From an uncultured Prevotellaceae bacterium (GTDB lineage: Bacteria > Bacteroidota > Bacteroidia > Bacteroidales > Bacteroidaceae): 64,000 nt of DNA. This document shows, piece by piece, positions 52,542 through 61,522 of this stretch. The stretch's first letter is position 1. Each line of letters starts with the position of its first letter. The position numbers and the translations under genes are program-made. The stretch covers positions 1-64,000 of the forward strand of contig CADCBZ010000026.1 of NCBI GenBank assembly GCA_902799765.1, in the 5' to 3' direction. Below the pieces are notes generated by a model that saw only the letters and a list, made by a program, of their open reading frames with translations, searched no databases and was not told the origin of the DNA.

Positions 52542-52817
52542 ATGGATACGACAGTTATCATTTCAATCATCATCTCGACTATTGTGGCGCTGGCCATAGT
52601 GGCATTGGTCGTTGTGCTCTTCTACTACCACTGGCGCAATCAGGAGTTGCTGGTCAACTTCTCTGCTTTCATCCGTGAGAACCTGAAACTGAAAGACGAA
52701 ATCGAGCAGCTTCAGGACGAGAACAACGTACTCAATGAAGAGTTGGAGGTGGTGACGGGCGGCCAGCGCGAGCGGCGCTCGCACCAGCGCAAGGTACAGG
52801 ATCCTACAATCAAATAA
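52542..52817 (+). CDS. small membrane protein with coiled coil
   Basis: A 91-residue protein (MDTTVIISIIISTIVALAIV) with one N-terminal membrane helix (about 4-27), a short basic stretch and a coiled coil (about 45-69, LKDEIEQLQDENNVLNEELE), then a basic tail. The start is set by the promoter at 52505. I recognise no family. It precedes the two peptide genes by 34 bases, so an immunity, anchoring or regulatory role is possible but unproven. Confidence 0.75.
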   Translation: MDTTVIISIIISTIVALAIVALVVVLFYYHWRNQELLVNFSAFIRENLKLKDEIEQLQDENNVLNEELEVVTGGQRERRSHQRKVQDPTIK

Positions 52818-52851
52818 TATAATAAGTATAACCCATTAAATATTTAGCAAT

Positions 52852-53037
52852 ATGGCAAATTTAACAGCAGAACAGATTGAGCAGAAGAAGCAGCAGCTGA
52901 AGCAGCTCTCTGAGGAGATGAATGCAATCATCAAGGAATTGCAGGAGGCCGGCGCATGGCCACTCGACGAGGACGAACTTGACCAGGTGGCTGGCGGGTT
53001 TATTCTTGGGAATTTACCCAAATTCAAAGCACTTTAG
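52852..53037 (+). CDS. double-glycine leader peptide A (secreted peptide precursor)
   Basis: A 61-residue precursor. The leader (1-49) is amphipathic and charged (MANLTAEQIEQKKQQLKQLS ... EAGAWPLDEDELDQVAGG) and ends in GG. The predicted core is FILGNLPKFKAL (12 residues, net basic). It is paralogous to peptide B. The C39 peptidase exporter encoded downstream would cut after GG. No cysteines and no adjacent modification enzyme. It could be a bacteriocin-like or signalling peptide. Confidence 0.85.
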   Translation: MANLTAEQIEQKKQQLKQLSEEMNAIIKELQEAGAWPLDEDELDQVAGGFILGNLPKFKAL

Positions 53038-53057
53038 TTTAAATTTCTTTATAAGTT

Positions 53058-53111
53058 CCTGAGCAACAAAAAGTTCTTGCTGGGGCAAGCGGCAAAGCCG
53101 AGCGGCTCAGG
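53058..53111 (+). other. predicted three-way RNA junction between the peptide genes
   Basis: An outer stem CCTGAGC (53058-53064) / GCTCAGG (53105-53111) encloses two hairpins: CTTGC-TGGG-GCAAG (53076-53089) and CGGC-AAA-GCCG (53090-53100). ATTTT follows. It could be a terminator/attenuator or a processing site that sets the ratio of peptides A and B. Confidence 0.55.
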
Positions 53112-53240
53112 ATTTTGCCATGTCAGATTTTTCACTTACCTTAGTGCTGCAAATGTTAATTTCGATGAACAATTTAAACGGGATTAACTTTCATCTTCAC
53201 CAAGAACAGAAAACGTGTATAACAGTTAAAATTTTTAATT

Positions 53241-53453
53241 ATGGCAACATTAACAGCAGAACAAATCGAGCAGAAGAAGCAGCAGTTGAAGCAACTCTCT
53301 GATGAGATGAATGCAATAGTAAAGGAACTGCAGGAGGCCGGCGCATGGCCACTCGACGAAGCCGACCTCGACAATGCCGCAGGTGGTTCGGGTCAATATC
53401 AAACTCCCAAGCCATTTCACATCTTTCCAAAAGACCAATTTGGAATGGGATGA
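53241..53453 (+). CDS. double-glycine leader peptide B (secreted peptide precursor)
   Basis: A 70-residue precursor whose leader (1-49) is nearly identical to that of peptide A (MATLTAEQIEQKKQQLKQLS ... LDEADLDNAAGG). The core (50-70, SGQYQTPKPF...QFGMG) is unrelated to core A, rich in Pro, Phe, Gln and Gly, and has no cysteines. The strong nucleotide identity over the leader shows recent duplication. It lies 217 bases upstream of the adaptor gene. Confidence 0.85.
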   Translation: MATLTAEQIEQKKQQLKQLSDEMNAIVKELQEAGAWPLDEADLDNAAGGSGQYQTPKPFHIFPKDQFGMG

Positions 53454-53472
53454 CTGCTTGAATAGATCACTG

Positions 53473-53492
53473 GGGTCAGATCCCGTGATCAC
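53473..53492. repeat. REP-like element, copy 3
   Basis: GGGTCAGATCCCGTGATCAC, within a larger imperfect hairpin (GATCAC at 53465-53470 pairs with GTGATC at 53485-53490). The rest of 53493-53560 looks like a short tail of some lost gene and is not assigned. Confidence 0.65.
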
Positions 53493-53563
53493 GGCGCCTA
53501 GCCAGAGGGCATGCAGAAAGAAGTGAGCCGTTTCTATGCAGAACTGGCTGCGTATTAACGAGC

Positions 53564-53621
53564 AAAGGAGTGAAAAAACACACGATTTTCTTTTTTATTT
53601 CTAATTATTTTTGTATTTTTG
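53564..53621 (+). promoter_or_regulatory. shared element copy 2 and -7 box of the export operon
   Basis: AAAGGAGTGAAAAAACA and the following T-rich run match 51745-51795. A TATTTTTG -7 box follows at 53614-53621, 49 bases before the adaptor gene ATG. Confidence 0.6.
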
Positions 53622-53670
53622 CCACCGAAATTAAGACTATACCATTATTGTCACTTTCAAATTTAAGATT

Positions 53671-54507
53671 ATGGCAGAGATATTCAATAAGGAGGCACTG
53701 GAGGCACTCGACGACCATAGCGAAGCCAAGGAGATGGCGCGAGTGGCATCTCCGAGGATTCGGATTGTGATTGCCGCCATGGTGGCGATGATGGTGGTGG
53801 TCATCTATTGGTGCATCTTCGGAACCATCAATTACAAGGTTACAGCGCAGGGCGTGGTATTTCCTTTTGGAGAGGCCACGCCTATTAGTTTGCCCTATGA
53901 TGGAGCCGTTAGCCGTTTGCTGGTGAGTCACGGTGCCACCGTTGCCAATGGTGTGGCAGTGATGGAGATTCGCAATGCCCTTTCGACGACAGCTGTCAGG
54001 GTGCCGCGCGACGGCGTGTTGATACAGACGCTGCCCCTTGGCGCACAGTTCAAGGCAGGCGAACCCGTGGCGTGGCTGCTACCGCAGACGCAGCAGATGG
54101 CAGGCCGCGAGATGCTCTGCTATGTGACCTACAACGATCTGCGCAAACTGAAGATCGGTCAGCAGGTGCAGGCCACGCCCGCCAATTTGGAGCGCGAGAA
54201 CTGGGGATATGCCTACGGACGGGTGGTTGGCATCGAACAGTACCCGACCACGCGACAGGAGATTGTGAGCCGTGTGAAACTCGACCCGCTGGCAGCATTC
54301 ATCAAGGACGGACAGGCGATGTACGAGGTGCGCGTAACGTTTGACGAGCAGAACGGTAATCTGGTATGGAGTCGTGAGAAGAGCCGCCATGTGAAGGTGG
54401 GCAACGGTGCCTTATGCAACATCCAGATTATCACACGGAAGAAGCCCGTCTGGCGAGTCCTTGTCGGCACACTGGACAATTCCATCCAAACGATAGCAGG
54501 CAATTAG
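53671..54507 (+). CDS. HlyD-type membrane fusion protein (NHLM export system)
   Basis: A 278-residue adaptor with one membrane helix (about 28-50, IVIAAMVAMMVVVIYWCIFG), a split biotinyl/lipoyl-like domain (about 56-140, YDGAVSRLLVSHGATVANGV) and a beta-barrel domain. It resembles the secretion protein of NHLM bacteriocin export systems more than long-hairpin HlyD proteins, because the coiled-coil hairpin is nearly absent. It is the first gene of a tight operon: 1 base to the C39 exporter, 2 bases to the next ABC gene. Confidence 0.82.
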   Translation: MAEIFNKEALEALDDHSEAKEMARVASPRIRIVIAAMVAMMVVVIYWCIFGTINYKVTAQGVVFPFGEATPISLPYDGAVSRLLVSHGATVANGVAVMEIRNALSTTAVRVPRDGVLIQTLPLGAQFKAGEPVAWLLPQTQQMAGREMLCYVTYNDLRKLKIGQQVQATPANLERENWGYAYGRVVGIEQYPTTRQEIVSRVKLDPLAAFIKDGQAMYEVRVTFDEQNGNLVWSREKSRHVKVGNGALCNIQIITRKKPVWRVLVGTLDNSIQTIAGN

Positions 54508-54508
54508 T

Positions 54509-56650
54509 ATGGGCAAGAGTAAATTGGCTAAGGTGCCGCAGGTGATGCAGATGGAGGTCGTGGAGTGCGGTGCTGCATCGTTGACGATGATCTTAGCGCA
54601 TTACGGCAAGTGGTTGCCACTGGAAGAGGTACGAGCAGCCTGTGGTGTGTCGCGCGACGGCTCATCGGCGAAGATGATTCTGCAGGCTGCCCGTAACTAC
54701 GGTCTTGATGCCAAGGGCTTCCGTATGTCGCCCGAGGCGCTGGAAGGCAAGCAGCCTGCCATCATCCACTGGAACTTCGAGCACTTCGTCGTGTTCCGGG
54801 GCTTCGACCGTAAGGGGCGCGCCTGCATCAACGATCCTGGCATAGGACCCGTGAAATGGCCGATGGAGGAGTTCCGCAAGCACTACACAGGCGTGTGCCT
54901 GACCTTTGAGCCGACGGAGAAGTTTGAGAAGGGCGGACAGCAGACCAGCATCCTTTCTTATATGAAGAAGAATCTCAACGGTGTGAGTGAGGCTTTCTGG
55001 CTCACCTTCTCCTTTGCGCTGATGGGTGCCTTCGTGGCACTACTGTCGCCGCTGTTCACCCGCATCTTCCTCGACGAGATTCTGTCGGGCAAGAATGCCG
55101 ATTGGGTTAAGTGGTTCTTCATAGGCATGGGCGCACTGGCCGTTTTCCAGTTCTTCGTGGTACTGCTGCAAAGTCGCTATACCAAGCGTGTGGCAGGTGC
55201 GCTGGCATTAAAAAGCAACAAGGACTATCTGCGCCACTTGCTGCGCCTGCCCATGTCGTATTTCGCCATGCGCCATGTGGGCGATTTGCAGCAGCGTATG
55301 CATCTGAACCAGGAGATTACCAACTCCTTGATAGAAGTTCTGGCTCCGCAGGTCATCAATATCGGTCTGTTAGTGCTCTACCTGTTTCTGATGTTCTCGT
55401 ATTCCTTCTGGCTGACAATCATAGGATTCGTGGCTGCGGGTGTCAACCTGGCTATCGTTCATTATTTCGCCAATTTGCGTATTAACCTCATCCGTTCCAT
55501 GGAACAAAGTGAGGGCCAGTACTTCTCTGCCACTATCTCATGCATTGACAACATGGAGAGCATTAAGGCGGCAGGTGCTGAGACGGGCTTCTTCAAATAC
55601 TGGAGCGGACTGTGGGCACATAAGTTCAACGTGAACGCCAACGCCGACAAGCAACAAGCGCAGATGGCTTTGTTGCCTGTGATGGCCAACGCACTTTGCT
55701 CTGTGGCCGTACTCGTGTTAGGTGCCTACCTCATTCTTCAGGGCGATCTGACTGTGGGTATGCTCATGGCCTTCCAAGGCTTCATGGGGTCGTTCCTGGC
55801 ACCTGTGAACGAGCTGGTAAACGGCTCTCAGAAAATTGTGGAGATGCGAAGTCAGATGGAGCGTGTGGAAGATGTGATGAAATATCCCGAAGACCATCGG
55901 GACTCGGAAAAGGAGATCCTTCAAGGGAAACTTGGCGGCCTTTTGGAAATGAAGCATGTCACCTTCGGTTACTCACCTATACAGCCTCCGCTCATTGAGG
56001 ACTTCAACCTCAGGGTGGAGCCTGGTCATTCTGTGGCTCTGGTAGGCCCCAGCGGTTGTGGTAAATCGACACTGGCAAAACTGATCAGCGGTCTCTATAA
56101 GCCGTGGAGTGGGGAAGTTCTTTTCGACGGCAGACCCATCGAAAGCATCCCCAATGAAGAGCTGACGAACTCTGTGGCAGTGATCGACCAGAACGTGGTG
56201 CTCTTTGATGACACCATCGCACAGAATATCCGCATGTGGGACCCCAGCATCGAGGATTTCACGCTGATGATGGCCTGCAACGATGCAGAGATACGTGCTG
56301 ACATCGTGAGTCGTCCAGAAGGCTTTGATACGAAGATTGTCAAGGGTGGACAGAATTTCAGCGGCGGTCAGCGACAGCGCTTTGAAATAGCTACTGCACT
56401 GGCCAGAGAGCCGATCGTGCTCATCATGGATGAGGCTACGAGTGCCTTAGACCCGAAGACCGAGGATGAGGTCATGAAGCGCATCCGGCGTATGGGACCG
56501 ACACAGATTATCGTGGCCCACCGACTGAGTACCATCCGTGACTGCGACGAGATTATCGTCATGGACCAGGGTAAGATCCTACAACGCGGACGACATGAGG
56601 AACTCATGGCGCAGGAAGGATTCTATCAGAAACTGATGAAGAGCGAATAA
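54509..56650 (+). CDS. C39 peptidase-ABC exporter (NHLM/PCAT type)
   Basis: A 713-residue peptidase-containing ABC transporter. The N-terminal C39 peptidase has the full triad Cys20 (VVECGAASLTMILAHYG), His92 (FEHFVVFRGFD) and Asp109 (CINDPGIGPVKW). Six membrane helices follow at about 160-430. The ATPase has Walker A VGPSGCGKSTLAKL, signature NFSGGQRQRFEIATAL, Walker B VLIMDEATSALD and AHRLSTIRDCD. It would cut leaders after GG and export the cores. The two precursors with GG sites are just upstream. Confidence 0.93.
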   Translation: MGKSKLAKVPQVMQMEVVECGAASLTMILAHYGKWLPLEEVRAACGVSRDGSSAKMILQAARNYGLDAKGFRMSPEALEGKQPAIIHWNFEHFVVFRGFDRKGRACINDPGIGPVKWPMEEFRKHYTGVCLTFEPTEKFEKGGQQTSILSYMKKNLNGVSEAFWLTFSFALMGAFVALLSPLFTRIFLDEILSGKNADWVKWFFIGMGALAVFQFFVVLLQSRYTKRVAGALALKSNKDYLRHLLRLPMSYFAMRHVGDLQQRMHLNQEITNSLIEVLAPQVINIGLLVLYLFLMFSYSFWLTIIGFVAAGVNLAIVHYFANLRINLIRSMEQSEGQYFSATISCIDNMESIKAAGAETGFFKYWSGLWAHKFNVNANADKQQAQMALLPVMANALCSVAVLVLGAYLILQGDLTVGMLMAFQGFMGSFLAPVNELVNGSQKIVEMRSQMERVEDVMKYPEDHRDSEKEILQGKLGGLLEMKHVTFGYSPIQPPLIEDFNLRVEPGHSVALVGPSGCGKSTLAKLISGLYKPWSGEVLFDGRPIESIPNEELTNSVAVIDQNVVLFDDTIAQNIRMWDPSIEDFTLMMACNDAEIRADIVSRPEGFDTKIVKGGQNFSGGQRQRFEIATALAREPIVLIMDEATSALDPKTEDEVMKRIRRMGPTQIIVAHRLSTIRDCDEIIVMDQGKILQRGRHEELMAQEGFYQKLMKSE

Positions 56651-56652
56651 CC

Positions 56653-58821
56653 ATGGAAATCTATATTAATCAGATCAATAAGCGCAGGGCAGCTGAGCAA
56701 GCAGCAATGGCCGAGGTGAACGAGAAGACCCATCAGCGTCTGGGACTTCAGGGAGGCAGGCGCGTGGTGCCTCAGAACGACCAAAGTGCGTTGCGACAGG
56801 TGCTTGAGGCACTCGGCATCACAGACTACCAGCTGGATTATGATGATGTGTTATCGGTTGAGGAACAACTGACAGGCATCCTTCGTCCGCGTGGTATCAT
56901 GATGCGCGATATTCATCTGACTGGAGAATGGTGGCGTGAGTGTGTCGGGCCACTGTTGGGCTATACCAAGGGCGGAAGACTGGTGGCGCTGACCCCGACG
57001 AAGACCGGGCTGGGCTACCAATACCGCAAAGAGGACGGTATAGTCAGGCAGGTGGGTAAACGCGAGATGACTGAAGAGCTGGAACCGACGGCCATCACTT
57101 TCACCAAAGCCTTGCCGCTAAGAGCGCTGAAGATGAAGGACCTTGTCAGGTTCACGTGGCGTGTGGTGTCAGGGCCTAATGCCGTGCTGCTCGTGGTGTG
57201 TGCCCTTGTAGTGGTGCTGCTTGGCATGTTTACCCCGATGGCCAACAAACTGATCTTCGACACGGTTATCCCTACCGGCGACGCCTCCGATCTGTTGCCT
57301 ATTACCGGGCTTCTTATCGGTATTACCATAGGCTCTCTATTGCTTACGCTGACAAGAAATCTCTATATCATCCGTTTGCAGCACATCATAGAGCTGCACG
57401 TGCAGAATGCCGTTGTGGCCCGCACGTTCCTCTTGAGTCCCACTTTCTTCAGCCATCATTCCAGTGGTGAACTGACGGCAAAGATACAGAATATAACGAC
57501 AGTGGCCTCGCTCTGCAATGAGAGCATCGTCGGAGCGTTGCTCTCAGCCGTGCTCAGTATCATCTATCTGGTGCAGGTCTATATTTATGGTGGTGCATTG
57601 CTCTGGCCTGCGCTTGGTATCATTGCCCTGCAGGTGCTCGTCATCTTTTTGTACTATCTTCGCATTGTCGGGGTTCAGAAGAAATATACTGAGGAAATGG
57701 CGAAGCTGAGCGGTCTGGAATACAATCTCTTTGCGGGTATCCACAAACTGAAACTTACTGGTAGTGAGAACCGTGCATTTATCCGTTGGCTCGACCACTA
57801 TAGCAAAGCTACCTATCTGGTCTATAATCCAGATTTCGCCCGTCTGCTTTGTCCTGCACTCACTGCCTTACTGGGGCTTGGCGGCACGATGCTCCTCTTC
57901 TGGAGCACATTGTCGAACGGGGTTTCCTCTTCCGACTATATTGCCTTCAGTTCTGCTTTTGGCATGATAACCGCCTCGATAACCCAGCTGAACACTGTGG
58001 TACCGAGTCTGGCACAGATTAAACCGCTGTTGGAGAGCGTAAGGCCTATCTTGGAAGCCGTACCTGAAATGGAAGAGAAAGCACCGCAGGTTAATGCACT
58101 CTTTGGAAGTATCGAACTGAGTGGTGTGTCGTTCCGCTATCAGGAAGACGGGCCAATGGTTATCGACGACCTGTCGCTGAAGATTAAGCCGGGCGAATAT
58201 GTGGGCATTGTGGGTAAGTCGGGCTGCGGCAAATCAACGTTGATGCGCCTGATGCTTGGATTCGAACAACCGCTGACTGGTGGTATCTCCTACGACAACT
58301 ATGACTTGGCGAAGGTGGATAAGGCTTCGCTGCGCAGGAAGATCGGCTGTTGTCTGCAGAGCGGCAGCTTGTTTACGGGCGACCTGTTCCACAACATCAC
58401 CATCACCGCTCCGTGGGCCACCCATGACGATGCGTGGGAGGCCCTGCGCATGGCTTGTCTTGAAGAAGATGTCAGAAAGATGCCGATGGGGCTTCACACC
58501 ATCGTCACAGAAGGTGGCGGTGGCTTCAGTGGCGGACAGAAGCAGCGCATCCTCATCGCTCGTGCCCTCATCTCGAAGCCTAACATCATCTTTTTCGACG
58601 AGGCGACATCGGCACTCGACAATATCTCGCAGAAGGCCGTCAGCGACAACCTCGACCAGCTGAATTGTACCCGCGTGGTGATAGCCCACCGGTTATCGAC
58701 CATCCGCCACTGCGACCGAATCATTGTCCTCGACAAAGGCAAGATAGCTGAGGAGGGTACGTTTGAGGAACTGATGGAGAAAAAAGAACTATTCTTCGAG
58801 ATGGCACAGAGACAGTTGTAA
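56653..58821 (+). CDS. second NHLM-type ABC transporter protein
   Basis: A 722-residue protein with an N-terminal soluble domain (1-150) that lacks C39 catalytic residues, a six-helix membrane domain (about 175-440) and an ATPase domain. The latter has VGKSGCGKSTLMRLML, GFSGGQKQRILIARAL, FFDEATSALD and AHRLSTIRHCD. NHLM loci typically encode such a peptidase-less partner next to the C39 exporter, so the two probably form a heterodimer. The N-terminal part is shorter than the family length I remember. Confidence 0.88.
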   Translation: MEIYINQINKRRAAEQAAMAEVNEKTHQRLGLQGGRRVVPQNDQSALRQVLEALGITDYQLDYDDVLSVEEQLTGILRPRGIMMRDIHLTGEWWRECVGPLLGYTKGGRLVALTPTKTGLGYQYRKEDGIVRQVGKREMTEELEPTAITFTKALPLRALKMKDLVRFTWRVVSGPNAVLLVVCALVVVLLGMFTPMANKLIFDTVIPTGDASDLLPITGLLIGITIGSLLLTLTRNLYIIRLQHIIELHVQNAVVARTFLLSPTFFSHHSSGELTAKIQNITTVASLCNESIVGALLSAVLSIIYLVQVYIYGGALLWPALGIIALQVLVIFLYYLRIVGVQKKYTEEMAKLSGLEYNLFAGIHKLKLTGSENRAFIRWLDHYSKATYLVYNPDFARLLCPALTALLGLGGTMLLFWSTLSNGVSSSDYIAFSSAFGMITASITQLNTVVPSLAQIKPLLESVRPILEAVPEMEEKAPQVNALFGSIELSGVSFRYQEDGPMVIDDLSLKIKPGEYVGIVGKSGCGKSTLMRLMLGFEQPLTGGISYDNYDLAKVDKASLRRKIGCCLQSGSLFTGDLFHNITITAPWATHDDAWEALRMACLEEDVRKMPMGLHTIVTEGGGGFSGGQKQRILIARALISKPNIIFFDEATSALDNISQKAVSDNLDQLNCTRVVIAHRLSTIRHCDRIIVLDKGKIAEEGTFEELMEKKELFFEMAQRQL

Positions 58822-58831
58822 AAATGAAATA

Positions 58832-59707
58832 ATGCAAGATATGAGAAAGATGATCATGATCATAGCTGCTGTTGCAATGCTGACGGCCTGTGGCAGCGGA
58901 CAGACGGGACAGGTGAACCCAGAAGCAGATACCACTGCGACCGTTCCGGTGGAGAAGCTGGCGTTGCCGCTGCCAGAGCCTGGGGTGGTGCAGACCGTGG
59001 GTAAGGTGGTGGCAGAGCGTTATGCCGACCTGGCATTTGAGACGGCACTGCCCATCGAACAGGTGCTCGTCAGGAACGGTCAGAAAGTTCGTAAGGGACA
59101 GGTATTGGCTACGCTCGACCAGTTTAAGCTCCGTAATGACATGACCCAGAAGGAGCGGGCCGTAGAACAGGCGCAGCTCCGGATCGAACAGGCTCACCTG
59201 CAGATGCAGGATGTGATCATCGCCCATGGCTACGATCCCGATAAGGCCGCTCAGATTCCATCGAACGTGACTCGCAACTCAGATTTGAAGTCGGGTTATA
59301 CCTTGTCGAAGAGTCAGCTGGCCACCGCCAAGACCCAGTTAGAGGCAGCCCGTCATGACTTGCAGAGTGGGGTACTGACAGCTCCCTTCGACGGGGTGGT
59401 GGCAAACCTGTCGGTACAGGCCCACCAGCTCGCTGTGGCAGGTAAGACCGTCTGCCGTGTGATTGCCACGGGCGACATGCTGGTGGAGTTCCGAGTGATG
59501 GAGGCCGACCTCCAGAAATATAAGGTTGGCACAAGGGTTCACATCATTCCCGTAGCCGACAAGTCGCAACAATATGAGGCCACCGTCAGTGAGATCAATC
59601 CTATCGTCGATCAGCAGGGTGCCGTCAGCCTCCGTGCCCGTCTGGCCAAGACCGCCGAACTCTTCGATGGCATGAACGTAGAAGTCGTCTTAATGTCTGA
59701 AAAATGA
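58832..59707 (+). CDS. RND-type periplasmic adaptor lipoprotein
   Basis: A 291-residue adaptor with a lipoprotein signal (Cys20, MLTACGSG). It has a lipoyl half (LPIEQVLVRNGQKVRKGQVL), a helical hairpin (about 95-165), the second lipoyl half (GVLTAPFDGVVANLSVQAHQ) and a beta-barrel. The start may be 3 codons later (58841). In this operon it can link the inner-membrane exporter to the TolC-like channel. Confidence 0.88.
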   Translation: MQDMRKMIMIIAAVAMLTACGSGQTGQVNPEADTTATVPVEKLALPLPEPGVVQTVGKVVAERYADLAFETALPIEQVLVRNGQKVRKGQVLATLDQFKLRNDMTQKERAVEQAQLRIEQAHLQMQDVIIAHGYDPDKAAQIPSNVTRNSDLKSGYTLSKSQLATAKTQLEAARHDLQSGVLTAPFDGVVANLSVQAHQLAVAGKTVCRVIATGDMLVEFRVMEADLQKYKVGTRVHIIPVADKSQQYEATVSEINPIVDQQGAVSLRARLAKTAELFDGMNVEVVLMSEK

Positions 59708-61179
59708 AGTTTATGAAAAAGAGTCTGCTGATATTTCTTGTATGTCACCTCTCACTTCTCACTGCTTCTGCCCAGCAGAAGGTGGTGCTCGACCTCGACC
59801 GGACGGTGAGGCTCGCCACCGACAGCTCACTCTCCGTACAGAAATACCAGAATGTGTTTTATGCCTCGCAGTATCGCTATCTCTCATGGATGGCCTCTCG
59901 CAAGCCGCAGCTCTTACTGGAATCGACCCCTGTGAAGTATGAGCGCTACATGACCCAGCGCTATCTCTCTTATGAGGATATCGATGAGTATCGCCAACAG
60001 CGGTTGTTATATTCGCAGGCCGGTATCAATGCCACCCAGACGATGGAACCCTGGGGCGGACAGTTCTATGGCACCACGCAACTGGGCTTTACGCGTACGT
60101 TTGGCGACCAGAACCAGAATCAGTTCATGACCATCCCTATCTCCGTCGGTTATAAGCAGGATCTGCTGTTCTATAACCCCTTGAAGTGGGCTCGACGGAT
60201 AGAACCGCTGAAAATGGCGCGCGCAGAGAAGGAACTGCTGTATGGCATCGAGAGCACCAGCGAGAAGGCCGTAGAGAAGTTCTTCGCCCTCGCCTTGGCA
60301 CAGGATATGGTGCAGATGGCGATGGAGTCGCTCGCATCAAGCGACACCATCTATGCCATCGCCCAGCGCCGCTATAAGATTTCAAGTATCTCCAAGGCTG
60401 AGCTGAGCATCCTGGAACTCGAAAAGACCAACGCCACCACGGCACTCGCCAATGCCCGCATCGCCCGCAAGCGGGCCGTACAGGATCTTGCGACTTATCT
60501 TGGGATGGATCGGCGTACGGAGATCGAACTCGTCATCCCCTCTGTGGTGGGCACGTTGCATATCGAGGCTGACGAAGCCCTCGCCTTTGCCCGTGAGAAT
60601 AATCCTAAGTATCTGGAAACCCGTCAGGCGACCATCGAGGCCCGTCGGGAGGCAGAGCGTACGAAGGTGGAGAAGAACCTCAGCGTGAGTCTCGATGCAA
60701 GCATCGGTCTGAACCAGGTGGCTGAACGCTTTGCGGATGCCTATCGTAATCCGCTCACTCAGGATATGGCTACCGTGAAACTCACGATCCCAATCATGGA
60801 CTGGGGCAAACGGAAAAACACCTACCTCGCCGCCCGTAGCACGGTGGATGCGGCAGAGCGTACAGAACAGGAAGTGGCCCGTGATACCGAGCTTGATGTA
60901 ACGATGACCGTCAACGAGTTCAATGAGCGTCAGGCTATCGTTGAGACGGCCAGCAAGGCACTCTCCATCGCTGAGGATGCCTACGCCCAGACGCTACAGC
61001 GGTTTATCAGGGCTCAGGCTGATGCTTACAGTCTCTCGGTGGCGCAGAGCCACTGGCAGACGGCCCGTCAGAACCAGATCAACTCGCTGAAGAACTACTG
61101 GCTCGCCTATTACCACCTGCGCCGCCTGACTCTTTACGATTATCAGCGTCGCCAGACTATATCCCATAATAAGCAATAA
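59704..61179 (+). CDS. TolC-family outer membrane channel
   Basis: A 491-residue protein with a signal peptide (about 1-23, ending TASAQ), two outer membrane efflux repeats (helical, with SISKAELSILELEKTNATTA and TVKLTIPIMDWGKRKNTYLA) and an IVETASKALSIAEDAYAQTL helix. The start overlaps the adaptor stop (ATGA). It completes the route from cytoplasm to outside. Its signal peptide is encoded by a CACTTCTCACT-type repeat, as in the DUF4831 gene. Confidence 0.9.
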   Translation: MKFMKKSLLIFLVCHLSLLTASAQQKVVLDLDRTVRLATDSSLSVQKYQNVFYASQYRYLSWMASRKPQLLLESTPVKYERYMTQRYLSYEDIDEYRQQRLLYSQAGINATQTMEPWGGQFYGTTQLGFTRTFGDQNQNQFMTIPISVGYKQDLLFYNPLKWARRIEPLKMARAEKELLYGIESTSEKAVEKFFALALAQDMVQMAMESLASSDTIYAIAQRRYKISSISKAELSILELEKTNATTALANARIARKRAVQDLATYLGMDRRTEIELVIPSVVGTLHIEADEALAFARENNPKYLETRQATIEARREAERTKVEKNLSVSLDASIGLNQVAERFADAYRNPLTQDMATVKLTIPIMDWGKRKNTYLAARSTVDAAERTEQEVARDTELDVTMTVNEFNERQAIVETASKALSIAEDAYAQTLQRFIRAQADAYSLSVAQSHWQTARQNQINSLKNYWLAYYHLRRLTLYDYQRRQTISHNKQ

Positions 61180-61330
61180 AAAGGTTACCTTGTCAAATGG
61201 CTGAAGTCTTCGGACCTGATGGTCGCCACGACAGGCTTGGTGTTTTGCGACAGATTTTGAAGGTATTGGCCTGATTTGTCGCCTCTGGGGCGATTGTCGC
61301 AACAAGTGAGAGAAAAAATCGGGAAATATC

Positions 61331-61361
61331 TTGGAAATTAAAATAAATCTCCGTAACTTTA
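61331..61361 (+). promoter_or_regulatory. promoter of the third peptide gene
   Basis: TTGG (61331-61334), 19 bases, TAACTTTA (61354-61361). The expected transcription start is close to 61367, where the tandem repeat begins. The interval 61180-61330 holds no gene I can support. Confidence 0.6.
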
Positions 61362-61366
61362 CATCG

Positions 61367-61522
61367 TCAAAACCTCGATTAAGCGAGTAAAGAGCCGAAT
61401 GCAATTCGAGCTATTTCGAGCGAAAGAGGTTAAGAGCAAAGCTCAAAACCTCGATTAAGCGAGTAAAGAGCCGAATGCAATTCGAGCTATTTCGAGCGAA
61501 AGAGGTTAAGAGCAAAGCTCAA
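61367..61522 (+). repeat. 76-bp perfect tandem duplication in the peptide C leader
   Basis: Unit 61367-61442 is repeated exactly at 61443-61518, and four more matching bases follow. Each unit can fold: AACCTC/GAGGTT as outer stem (61371-61376 with 61426-61431), CGAAT-GCA-ATTCG (61396-61408) and GAGC-AAA-GCTC (61434-61444). It forms most of the 5' untranslated region. The unit length is not a multiple of three, so it is not likely to be coding. Confidence 0.85.

Noticed and set aside
52767-52817. VVTGG near the end of the small coiled-coil protein as a third GG cleavage site
   Set aside because: The protein has an N-terminal membrane helix and no leader similarity to peptides A and B; the GG is probably chance.
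53120-53302. A 60-codon ORF overlapping peptide B
   Set aside because: It runs through the intergenic leader and the out-of-frame start of peptide B, without any recognisable composition.
61367-61522. A CRISPR array
   Set aside because: The 76-bp units are directly adjacent with no spacers, there are only two copies, and there are no cas genes.
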